The notes: a model not told the origin generated them from the letters alone. 13,559 nt of DNA from an uncultured Verrucomicrobiota bacterium (GCA_946482165.1 CAMLQS010000113.1:1-13559), one strand, 5' to 3'. Shown: positions 7,037 to 13,559, counted from the first letter of the stretch. Made by a program: numbers and translations.

Positions 7037-9316
7037 TCATTTGGCCTGCGATGCGGGCGCGCCCGGAGCGACGTTCGAGTAGCCCGAGTAGCCACCGGTA
7101 TTGTAGACGCGGATACGGTAGCGGAGGGCGGCGGGGCGATCGATGCCGGTGTTTTCGAAACGGGAGGCGTCGGCGGCGAGATCGGCGATCTCGTAGAACG
7201 GCGCGCCGTCGAGCGAGGCCTCGATCTTCACCCCGCGTTGCGAGGCGATGGATGCGTTTTTCCAGTCCAGGCGCACCACTCCGCCGTCGAGCGGAGTCGC
7301 GACGAGCGCGCCGGGCGCGGGTGGCGGGGGCGGCGGCTGCCGCTCGATCACGACGTGGTCGAAGATCCCTTGGGGCGAATCGGTCGCTTTTCGTCCGGGC
7401 GGGGTTCCGTCGGAGCTCGCCAGCAGACCGACCAACGCGTTGCGGGGCATCGAGACGGTGCTTTGGCCAATCTCGAACCACTCGATGCCGTCGGAGGATT
7501 GGTAGGCGGTGAAGTCGTCGCCCGCGCGCCGGATGCGGAACCAGACGGGCAGCCAGGTAAAGTCGCAGCCGCGCTGGACGGTGGTTTTGCCGTGGGCATG
7601 GGTGCGAAAGCGCGCGAGGCGGCCGCCGACTTCGCCCAAGGTCACCGCCAGGGCGCGCGGCCTGTTCGCGCCCGGTTCCCGGACAGACAGCCCCGCCATG
7701 CCGACGGATCCCCGCCAGTCCACCAGTCGCGCGGTGATGCAGAAGTCGCCGTCCGCGGCGCGACCGGCGAAGCTCCCGTCAAGCTCGCGGCCTGCGGCGG
7801 GCACGATGAATGAATTTCCGGCCGCCTCGGAACGGAGCGCTCCCTCGACGGAGACGCGCCGGCTGTCGGGGGGCAGCGTTTCGCCCTTGGCGGGGACGAC
7901 GCCCACTGGCGCGGAGGGCGCGCTTTTTCCGGCCTGGTTGAGCGCGGCGACGGTGTAGTGGTAGGTGCGACCCGGCTCCACGTCGGTGTCGGTAAAGGAG
8001 GGCGTGGTCCAGCGGTTGGTCGAATGGATGGAGGTGAACGGACCGCCCGGAGAGGTGGCGCGGCTGACCTCGTAGCCATGCGCGCCGTAGGCGCCGGAGG
8101 GCGACCATCTCAGCTCGACGCGTTGCAGCCCCGGAATCGCGACGACCTCGCGCGGCGTCGGCGGCGCTTCGGTCTGCAGAGGGGACGCGGCGGCATCGAG
8201 CGTGTAGGTGAGCGTGCCGTAACCCATGACATCGATTTCGCCAGGCTCGGGGCGGCGCAGCGCGGCGAAGAGTTTGACGTGAGGTGCCTTCAGCCCTCGG
8301 CGAACGACGTAGTGGTTGTAAACCAGCTCGAAGTGTGAGGCGTCGAGGCGCCCGTGGTAGTTCTCGGAGATGTAGAACTGGTTGGCGTTGTCGCAGTTGG
8401 TGTAATAGGAATAGGGGACGCCCTTCCAGAGGGTGTATTGCGCGGTGTGTTCGGCGGCGCCGAGCAGGCGGTTGTCGTCGTAGCCGAAGAGGTCGAGCCC
8501 TTGGTTCCAGGCGATCTGGCACAACTCAAAGAGCAGGCCCTGGCCGCCCATGACGTGGGCGTAGTCGCGACCGCTCTCCTGCCATTGAACGAGTCCGTCT
8601 TCGAAACGAAAGGGCGCGGCGTTGCGGAGCGAGCCGGTGCCGCGGCCGTTTTTGAAATACTCGACGGCTTCGTCGAATTTCGCGCGGTCGTCGCAGAAGA
8701 CGCCAATGGCCATGACCGCGCGCATATTGCAGGTGTCCCAATTGGCCCAGAAGGCCGAGTCGCAGCGACCGTTGTGGCGGGTGAGGAAATCGTGGCAGAC
8801 GGGATAGAAGTAATCCACGAGCATGCGCTTGAAACGCGTCTGATCGGCGGCGGACCAGCCGGGGTATCCACGCATCAACTCCGCCGCGACCGCGAAGGTG
8901 CCGATGGGGATGCCTCCCAAGCCCGGCTGGTCGTTGCCGCGGGGAACCTCGTTCACCGTTTCGGACCACGCGTTGAGGACTCGCGCGGCGCAGTCGGCAT
9001 GCACGGTGTCGCCGGAGATGCGCCAGCGCAGGGCGTTGAGGTAGGCGGCGCTGGCATCCCGCTGCGCCCGCCCGCGGTCCGTCATGTGACGGTGGGGCGC
9101 GGGTTGGTAATCGGCCTGCGCTTTGGAGTCCCGGATGAGTTCGTTCCAGCCGTCGATCCACGGGCGCTCGCCCGCGGCCACCTTGGTTTTCATGCGGTCC
9201 AAGTCGGCTTGGGAATGCAAGCCACCGGGATGAACGAAGGATTGGGCGGAAGCCGGGGAGGCCAAGCCGATGACGAAGAGGAGTAGGAAAAGGCCGGCGC
9301 GCTTTAAGCGAAACAT
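7037..9316 (-). CDS. Exported alginate-lyase-like polysaccharide lyase with FN3-ConA-FN3 tail
   Basis: A 759-residue secreted enzyme expected to cleave uronate-containing polysaccharide by beta-elimination. The signal peptide is FLLLFVIGLASPASA (cut near residue 24). FVHPGGLHSQADLDRMKTKV at 27-46 is the typical start of the alginate-lyase (alpha/alpha toroid) fold. NWDTCNMRAVMAIGVFCDDR at 192-211 and SYYTNCDNANQFYISENYHG near 303-322 are conserved-looking active-site helices that match PL38-like proteins better than classical PL5. FN3 (about 385-475), a DUF1349-like beta-sandwich (about 485-658), a Pro-rich linker (661-667) and a final FN3 follow. ATG 9316 has ATTCAACCC in front and no Shine-Dalgarno. 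It lies 76 bp downstream of the GH51 gene in the same direction, so co-transcription is likely. The catalytic fold is seen; alginate, glucuronan or another polyuronate as substrate cannot be told from sequence alone. Confidence 0.85.
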   Translation of the reverse strand: MFRLKRAGLFLLLFVIGLASPASAQSFVHPGGLHSQADLDRMKTKVAAGERPWIDGWNELIRDSKAQADYQPAPHRHMTDRGRAQRDASAAYLNALRWRISGDTVHADCAARVLNAWSETVNEVPRGNDQPGLGGIPIGTFAVAAELMRGYPGWSAADQTRFKRMLVDYFYPVCHDFLTRHNGRCDSAFWANWDTCNMRAVMAIGVFCDDRAKFDEAVEYFKNGRGTGSLRNAAPFRFEDGLVQWQESGRDYAHVMGGQGLLFELCQIAWNQGLDLFGYDDNRLLGAAEHTAQYTLWKGVPYSYYTNCDNANQFYISENYHGRLDASHFELVYNHYVVRRGLKAPHVKLFAALRRPEPGEIDVMGYGTLTYTLDAAASPLQTEAPPTPREVVAIPGLQRVELRWSPSGAYGAHGYEVSRATSPGGPFTSIHSTNRWTTPSFTDTDVEPGRTYHYTVAALNQAGKSAPSAPVGVVPAKGETLPPDSRRVSVEGALRSEAAGNSFIVPAAGRELDGSFAGRAADGDFCITARLVDWRGSVGMAGLSVREPGANRPRALAVTLGEVGGRLARFRTHAHGKTTVQRGCDFTWLPVWFRIRRAGDDFTAYQSSDGIEWFEIGQSTVSMPRNALVGLLASSDGTPPGRKATDSPQGIFDHVVIERQPPPPPPAPGALVATPLDGGVVRLDWKNASIASQRGVKIEASLDGAPFYEIADLAADASRFENTGIDRPAALRYRIRVYNTGGYSGYSNVAPGAPASQAK

Positions 9317-9317
9317 G

Positions 9318-9365
9318 GGTTGAATGGGGTGGAGGCCGACGGGATGAAACCTGACGCGTTCAACC
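9318..9365 (-). promoter_or_regulatory. Inverted repeat in the leader of the lyase gene
   Basis: TTCAACC at 9359-9365 and GGTTGAA at 9318-9324 are perfect 7-bp inverted repeats flanking a 34-nt spacer in the 76-bp gap between the GH51 stop and the lyase ATG. In mRNA the distal arm would end two bases before the ATG, so pairing could hide the start; as DNA, the two arms could be half-sites of an operator. Either role is inferred from position only. Confidence 0.3.
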
Positions 9366-9392
9366 GAGTTTTGGCCGCTAAAGGTTCTCCGC

Positions 9393-11798
9393 TTACTTCG
9401 TCACGGGGATGCGCAGGACGGTGAGGGAGTTGCCGGGGAAGGCGTGGGTGAACTCGGGGCCGGCGACGCGCACTTCCTCGGCGCGAGGCGCGACCTTGAG
9501 GGGATGCTCGAAGGAGTTTTCGTCGGCCGGATTTTCCGAGGTCAACACGATGGCGCGGGCGGGGCCGGCGAGGGAGGCGGCGGGGAGGCCGGCGAGCTTG
9601 ATCGCGGTCTCGACCGGGCCGGGTGCGGCGTTGACGACCTTTAGGATGATATCGCCGGTGGCGTTGTCGCGCGTGGCGCTGGCATAGAGGTTCTTGATGG
9701 TCAGTTCGGGGCTTTGGTGGTCGTGGATGAGTTTGCCGTCGAGCCAGCAGCGGACGCGGCCGCCGCGCAGCTCGACTTTCAAGTCGTGCCATCGGCCGGA
9801 CTCGATGGTGCCGCCGACGCGGTCCTGCGAGTCGTCGAGCCCGACGTGGAAATATTTGTTGTCCCAGCCGCCGAGGTTCCAGCCGGTGCGATCCTCCTCG
9901 TGACGGAGATGGAAGAGGACGAGGAAACCCTCGCGGCCGGAGAGTTTGCGGGCCTTCAGACGGATGTCGTAGTCCTTCCAGGCGATGTCGCCGACCAAGG
10001 CGCGGACCTTGGGTTTCTCGACGGTCTGGCGGAGGGCGCCGTCCACCACCTGCCATTCGCCCGGGCCCATGAAGCTCCAGCCTTCAAGGCCTTTGTTCGC
10101 GAAGTCGGACTCGTAGAGAACGGTGCCGTCGGGCGCGGCGACCTGGATGTCCTTGAACTCGGCGCTCGAATTCCAGGTGCCCAGACCGACGCGACCGTGC
10201 GGCCCGGGCTGGGAGAGCTCGGCGCTCGCGACCGCGACGGGGAGCGACACGTCGCCGGCGTTTTCGCTGAACATCCGCTGCACATGGTATCCAGGAATGC
10301 CATACCAGCGGGAGCTGTCGAAGACGATGAGGTTGGGGTTCCAGGAACGGTGTTGGACGTTGGTGAGAAGCGGCGCGTAGGCGGACATGGTGACGACGTC
10401 GGCGTTGCGCTCGAAGCCGGTCATGAAGGCGGCCTCGCCGAGGGCGGCGCGGAGGTTGCCGAAGCCGGCGCGTTTGGTGACGGCGTATTCGCCGACGAAG
10501 ATCTTGGGGCCGGCGCGGTCGTAGGAATCGTATTTCGCGGACATCCGCATGAAGCTCTCGGGCGTCTCGTAGTAATGCTCGTCCACGATCGCGGGCATGG
10601 GTTCCTTGGGGAACGCGTCATACCAGCGGTTCGCGATCAGGATCATGTCGGGGTGGCGGGCCTTGATGGCCTTCACGAAGAGCGGCCAGCGCTCGTTGTA
10701 GTCGGCGCCTCCGTTTTCGTTGCCGATCTCGAGGTAACGGAGGTTGAACGGTTCGGGATGGCCGTTTTTGGCGCGCAGCGCGCCCCAGACGGAATCCGCC
10801 GGGCCGTTGGCATACTCGATGGCGTCGAGGGTGTCCTGAATGTAGGGGCCGATGCGGTCGAGGGGAGCGGACTCCAGGTGGGCCATGCCGACGTTGACGC
10901 AGAACACGGGCTCGGCGCCGAGGTCCTCGGAGAGTTGCAGGTATTCGTGATAGCCGAGCCCGTGGGTGGAGAGGTAGTCCCAGAGGTTTTCCTGCGGGGT
11001 GCGGGAGGCGACGTCGCCGATGGTGTATTTCCACTGGTAGGCGTCCGCGAGGCGATCACCCTCGACGAAGCAGCCGCCGGGGAAGCGGAAAAAGGCGGGC
11101 TTGAGCGCGAGCAGGGCTTCGCCGAGGTCGGGGCGCACGCCGCTGCGCTTCCAGGTGCGCTCGGGGAGGAGCGAGATCATGTCGAGGAAGACGGAGCCGC
11201 CGCCGTCGAGGGTGAGGCGAAGTTTGCCGCGCGGATCGGACTTGGCGGGGGCCAACGTGAGCCTGTGGACCTTCCAGGCGGAGTCGGCGGAGGGATCGAT
11301 TTCGCCGGAGGCCACGACGGCGTCGGTCGAGTCGAGGAGATCGACCCTGATCTTGCCCTTGGCGCCATTGGCGACGCGGGAGGCGAGGCTGAGCCGGTAG
11401 CTTTCGCCAGCCACGAAGTTCATGCCCCAGAAGCCTTCGTTGAGGAGCACGGCGCCCGCGCCCGGCCGCACGTGTAGGCTGTGGCGATTAAAGGCGTTGA
11501 GGGGCTTGGCGTCGTCGAGCGAGGGCGCGGGCTCGCCGGCGGCGGGGGTGAATTTCCAATGGCGCAGGTGGTCGCTGCCCTCGAAGGAGCGGTTGCGGAC
11601 GAGCTCGGGATAGAGGCCGCTGTCCACCGAGAGGTTGATGTCCTCGAAGAAGATTCCCCAGAGCAGCGGCGAGATCGGGTGACCGGGTTGGTCGGCTTGG
11701 ACGGAGATTGTCGCGGGAGCGGTTGCCGGCTGGGCACGCGCGAAGGCGGATAGAGAACAGAGGAGGGCGAGGGCGGTGAGGCGGGAACGAGCGGGCAT
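9393..11798 (-). CDS. GH51 alpha-L-arabinofuranosidase, exported, with two inserted binding-type domains
   Basis: An 801-residue secreted retaining hydrolase that removes terminal alpha-L-arabinofuranose from arabinan, arabinoxylan or similar side chains. The signal peptide is LTALALLCSLSAFARA. The barrel starts at HPISPLLWGIFFEDIN (40-55); a CBM4/9-like beta-sandwich occupies about 95-215. RFPGGCFVEGD (238-248) is a GH51 hallmark. The acid/base is Glu361 in LEIGNENGG, and the nucleophile is Glu437 in FVGEYAV. The arabinofuranosidase C-terminal beta domain is interrupted by a LamG/DUF1080-like segment at about 545-715 (DFANKGLEGWSFMGPGEWQV to KNLYASA). ATG 11798 is chosen because it begins the signal peptide and follows TCCCCTCCCC; the frame stays open to 11993 but upstream codons are Pro/Ser-rich noise. 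The 97 bp before it (11799-11895) show a T6 run but no hairpin or promoter I would trust. Confidence 0.95.
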   Translation of the reverse strand: MPARSRLTALALLCSLSAFARAQPATAPATISVQADQPGHPISPLLWGIFFEDINLSVDSGLYPELVRNRSFEGSDHLRHWKFTPAAGEPAPSLDDAKPLNAFNRHSLHVRPGAGAVLLNEGFWGMNFVAGESYRLSLASRVANGAKGKIRVDLLDSTDAVVASGEIDPSADSAWKVHRLTLAPAKSDPRGKLRLTLDGGGSVFLDMISLLPERTWKRSGVRPDLGEALLALKPAFFRFPGGCFVEGDRLADAYQWKYTIGDVASRTPQENLWDYLSTHGLGYHEYLQLSEDLGAEPVFCVNVGMAHLESAPLDRIGPYIQDTLDAIEYANGPADSVWGALRAKNGHPEPFNLRYLEIGNENGGADYNERWPLFVKAIKARHPDMILIANRWYDAFPKEPMPAIVDEHYYETPESFMRMSAKYDSYDRAGPKIFVGEYAVTKRAGFGNLRAALGEAAFMTGFERNADVVTMSAYAPLLTNVQHRSWNPNLIVFDSSRWYGIPGYHVQRMFSENAGDVSLPVAVASAELSQPGPHGRVGLGTWNSSAEFKDIQVAAPDGTVLYESDFANKGLEGWSFMGPGEWQVVDGALRQTVEKPKVRALVGDIAWKDYDIRLKARKLSGREGFLVLFHLRHEEDRTGWNLGGWDNKYFHVGLDDSQDRVGGTIESGRWHDLKVELRGGRVRCWLDGKLIHDHQSPELTIKNLYASATRDNATGDIILKVVNAAPGPVETAIKLAGLPAASLAGPARAIVLTSENPADENSFEHPLKVAPRAEEVRVAGPEFTHAFPGNSLTVLRIPVTK

Positions 11799-11895
11799 GG
11801 GGAGGGGATAACGAGATCGGGCGGGAAAGAGCCGCTCCGAAGCGTGTTCTCTCCCCGACCGATCCCGATAAAAAAGTTCGCGAAGCGGCGGCGGA

Positions 11896-12180
11896 TCAGC
11901 GGGTGGTGAGGACGTCGGCGAAGCGGCGGGGTTCGACGGGGTCGTAGGGAGTTTCGAATACGATCGCCGCGCCGTTGCCGAGGATGGGATCAATACCCGG
12001 ACGGAGGGGCGAAACGACTAAGGATTCATCGAAGTCCAGGAGGGGTCGGTCGTCGCCGAGTTTGTTGCTTACCCAGTTAACCTGGGCTCGCCAGCCGATG
12101 GAATGCCAGGATAGGCCAAAGCTGGCGAATGCCTTGCCGATGCGGGCGGCCCCTCGACGCCTGTGGAGGACGGATACGGC
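11896..12180 (-). pseudogene. C-terminal fragment of an unidentified protein, no start codon
   Basis: A 94-residue frame ends at TGA (11896-11898) and is open back to the TAG of the GH97 remnant (12181-12183). It has no ATG, GTG or TTG in frame, so it cannot be a complete gene. Codon use is GC-rich at third positions and the translation looks protein-like: FASFGLSWHSIGWRAQVNWV, then GDDRPLLDFDESLVVSPLRP, then GNGAAIVFETPYDPVEPRRF. The alternating aromatic pattern in the first segment would suit outer-membrane beta-strands, for example part of a TonB-dependent receptor, but no signature confirms this. It lies 97 bp upstream of the GH51 start and directly against the GH97 remnant. I do not recognise the family. 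Confidence 0.45.
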
Positions 12181-12894
12181 CTACATTCGGAAAAGAACGG
12201 CGGCGTAGCCGCCTCCCGGGGAGAGGCGAAGCGTGAGGGCGCGGCTCTTGCCGAGATCGCGGGTGGTCTCGATCACGGTCTCGGGCGAGGCGGGGTCGGC
12301 GCCGTCGGCGAACTCGCGCAGCCGCCAGCCGCGGCCCTTGGCTCCGAGGGGGGCGAGGGAAACGTCCGGCTCGACGGCGTCGTCGCCGTTCATCGCGGCG
12401 ATAAACCAGCGCTTTCCGGAGCGACGGGCGACGACGAGGTGTTTTGCCGACTTCGGCGGAGAGGACGACGCTTTCGTCCCAGACGGTCGGGAGGTCGCGG
12501 AAGAACTCGACGCCGGCTTGTCCGCGGTGGTTGGCGGGGCTGTCGCAGAGATCGTTGGCGATGAGTTCCGCGGCGGTGCGACCGACCATGAGGACACGTC
12601 AGGGACTGGCCATCGGGATACGTCCGACGACGGCGCCGCGTTTGTCCTGACGTGGAGCGAGCTCGGCTCGCACGGCGGATTCACCGGTGCCGGTAAGGAA
12701 GAGGCGCGCCCAGTTGAGGATATCGGACTCGGCCACCGCGACGTAGGCGGACGGCGTTTCGACCAGAAGCGGGAGCACGGAGCGGAACGAACGTCCGCGC
12801 GATTTTTGAGGGATGGCGGACACGCGGTGCTCGGCGGCGGACGCGAGGGGGGCCAGCAGGGCGGTGGCGAAAACCAAAATGAGGCGAGGGGCAT
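12181..12894 (-). pseudogene. Degraded GH97 glycoside hydrolase (alpha-glucosidase/alpha-galactosidase family)
   Basis: Only pieces of a GH97 enzyme remain, about 238 codons against roughly 650-700 in the family. A signal peptide (ILVFATALLAPLASAAE) leads to the N-domain piece VLPLLVETPSAYVAVAESDI. A TGA at 12599-12601 sits where the family has Trp in SPWRVLMVGR. After VLMVGRTAAELIANDL the text jumps near 12536-12550 to SPANHRGQAGVEFFRDLPT, a motif that follows the catalytic barrel, so the barrel with its acidic residues is deleted. An extra base in the A4 run at 12442-12445 shifts the frame into HLVVARRSGKRWFIAAMNG and the Gly-rich end LSPGGGYAAVLFRM, then TAG. The ATG at 12894 is out of frame with the signal peptide by one base. 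Assignment rests on family motifs; deletion sizes are inferred. It cannot be functional. Confidence 0.78.
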
Positions 12895-12898
12895 AGAT

Positions 12899-13225
12899 TT
12901 AGCGAGTGGCGGCCGAGTCGTAGCGATAGGTAAAGGAGCCGAAGTCGGCGTGGCCGGCCTCGCCCGTGTTGTTGTAGGAGAACAAGCCAATACGTTCGCC
13001 GCGGCAGTCGGTTCAGCCGAACTGGCAGGGCTCGCGCAGTGGCGCGAAGGATTTGCCGTCGACGCTAAAGCCCGAGAGCCAGCGCTGGGCTCCGGCGTCG
13101 ATCCTGGCCGTCATACGGAGGAAGGCGGCTCCGGTGTGCAGCAGGTCGGTGTGGAGGATGCGGGGGCCTTGTCCGGGGTGCGCGGGGCGATCTTTCTTCG
13201 ACGGGCCGAGTGGCTTACCCACTTG
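12899..13225 (-). pseudogene. C-terminal remnant of a GH43-type enzyme (beta-sandwich domain)
   Basis: The frame runs from the edge of the 162-bp repeat element (13225) to TAA at 12899-12901 with one internal TGA at 13013-13015. The translation before the stop includes TGAAFLRMTARIDAGAQRWL and SGFSVDGKSFAPLREPCQFG; after it comes RGERIGLFSYNNTGEAGHAD followed by FGSFTYRYD. This order (tolerated-residue strand, SVDGKSF, RIGLFSYN, ADF-F-Y) fits the concanavalin-like C-terminal domain of GH43 beta-xylosidases/arabinosidases. The five-bladed catalytic propeller is absent. The stop sits where a Trp or similar residue would be expected. The upstream side is cut off at the repeat element. The short GTG frame at 13222 gives a 69-residue product that is only part of the domain. 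Other ConA-like families remain possible. Confidence 0.62.
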
Positions 13226-13387
13226 GGGCCTGTCAGTCTATAACTGTCGCACCCCGACTTGATTTTTTGGCCGGGGGCTGCGTTGCGCGGTCGGTTACAG
13301 CCCGCAGTGGGGATGCGCCCTCTCGCGCGCCTTGCCCGCGACCAAAATCTCGGCGTCTTGTTGCGACACTTATTTCCTGACAGGCCC
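13226..13387. mobile_element. 162-bp inverted-repeat, MITE-like element
   Basis: Both ends begin GGGCCTGTCAG when read inward; over the first 26 bases the two ends agree at 22 positions, including ATAA and TGTCGCA further in. Nested inside is a second imperfect inverted repeat (GATTTTTTGGCCGGG near 13261 against CCCGCGACCAAAATC at 13335-13349) and a GGGCTG/CAGCCC stem (13275-13303), so one strand could fold into a long hairpin. Flanks are TTG and TTA, an imperfect match to a 3-bp target duplication. There is no transposase; the only frame, 62 codons at 13259-13447, runs past the element and has no recognisable motif. A GGGCCTGTC terminus is typical of IS5-superfamily ends. A short non-autonomous element or relic is the most likely explanation. 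Confidence 0.7.
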
Positions 13388-13519
13388 TTAATGGGGATGG
13401 GGCGGGATTGTCGGGAGGATTTTGGCCAAGTTTCGCGCGGCTGCTAACTGGTTAAGCCCCGCTGGCGATTGTGCGAGGGATGCGGGGAGGCAGGCTTCGG
13501 CCGCTTTCGTTCCTTTCCC
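13388..13519 (+). promoter_or_regulatory. Leader of the divergent gene with a weak palindrome
   Basis: This 132-bp non-coding stretch separates the repeat element from the plus-strand ATG. TAACTGGTTA (13445-13454) is a short palindrome with 4-bp arms and could be an operator of a LacI-type repressor. TTGGCC lies 17 bp before TAACTG, a poor match to a sigma-70 promoter. TTTCCC precedes the ATG. No strong promoter is visible. Confidence 0.25.
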
Positions 13520-13559
13520 ATGAAACAACCCCTTGTTTTGGCTTTGCTCGTCGGAGCTT
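13520..13559 (+). CDS. Start of an exported protein gene, 3' end outside window
   Basis: Thirteen codons from ATG 13520 read MKQPLVLALLVGA, a short basic start followed by a hydrophobic helix, as in a Sec signal peptide or a membrane anchor. The frame is open to the right edge. The start follows TTTCCC, the same context as the minus-strand genes here, which supports it being a real start. It is transcribed away from the degraded hydrolase cluster. Nothing can be said of its function. Confidence 0.6.
   Translation, partial: MKQPLVLALLVGA

Noticed and set aside
6913..7095. N-terminal extension of the sigma factor to 7095
   Set aside because: The extra 61 residues are Arg/Pro-rich, overlap the lyase gene end and exceed the family length; GTG 6912 fits better.
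4549..7512. Long open frame of 987 codons on the plus strand opposite the kinase, sigma and lyase genes
   Set aside because: It is antisense to three genes with clear family motifs, spans their boundaries, and its translation is Gly/Ala/Arg/Glu-rich without any motif. Long antisense frames are expected at this GC content.
9714..11477. Open frame of 587 codons on the plus strand opposite the GH51 gene
   Set aside because: Antisense shadow of a gene with intact catalytic residues; no recognisable motif.
11860..11895. T6 run (minus strand) after the unidentified fragment as a terminator
   Set aside because: The preceding bases form only a 3-bp stem, so there is no convincing hairpin.
12074..12088. 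CCCAGTTAACCTGGG palindrome as an operator
   Set aside because: It lies inside the protein-like fragment and is explained by codons for AQVNW; no start is nearby.
12181..12990. Uninterrupted minus-strand frame of 269 codons across the GH97 remnant
   Set aside because: Only its last part (from HLVVARRSGK) is in the real GH97 frame. The earlier part is Pro/Ser-rich out-of-frame text; the homologous reading lies one base off. An automatic caller could wrongly report it as a gene.
12233..13243. Open frame of 336 codons on the plus strand over the pseudogene region
   Set aside because: Antisense to the GH97 and GH43 remnants, low complexity, no motif, and it ends inside the repeat element.

Overview
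The window looks like a chromosomal stretch from a high-GC bacterium of the Verrucomicrobiota, most likely near Opitutaceae. The grounds are the combination of a PEP-CTERM exported protein, a TIGR02999-type ECF sigma factor beside a Hanks-type Ser/Thr kinase, and several large exported polysaccharide-degrading enzymes carrying FN3 and concanavalin-like modules. This placement is inferred from gene content; there is no rRNA or marker gene. All genes but one lie on the minus strand.

Layout, right to left in the direction of transcription. (1) At 13520 a plus-strand gene with a signal-peptide start runs off the right edge. (2) Beside it is a 162-bp inverted-repeat element (13226-13387), probably a non-autonomous transposable element. 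(3) From 13225 to 11896 lie three consecutive minus-strand gene remnants: a GH43-type C-terminal beta-sandwich with an in-frame TGA; a GH97-type alpha-glucosidase/galactosidase reduced to its ends by deletion, a nonsense codon and frameshifts; and an unidentified C-terminal fragment without a start codon. (4) An intact GH51 alpha-L-arabinofuranosidase (11798-9393) is followed 76 bp later by an intact alginate-lyase-like polysaccharide lyase (9316-7037). (5) An ECF sigma factor (6912-6340) and a membrane Ser/Thr kinase (6276-4024) form a two-gene unit. (6) A PEP-CTERM protein (3878-3081) is followed by a 76-bp perfect-ended palindromic element and a strong rho-independent terminator. (7) A GH29 alpha-L-fucosidase with FN3-ConA-FN3 modules starts at 2903 and runs off the left edge.

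Taken together this is a polysaccharide-utilisation neighbourhood for fucose-, arabinose- and uronate-containing glycans (algal or plant matrix polysaccharides), with an embedded signalling pair that could control it and an exported PEP-CTERM protein. Part of the locus is decaying. The less ordinary observations are the two MITE-like palindromes that share a terminal consensus, the gene graveyard that ends exactly at one of them, and a C-tract placed directly before almost every start codon in place of a Shine-Dalgarno sequence. I saw no tRNA, rRNA, CRISPR array, intact transposase or clearly novel defence or biosynthetic system.
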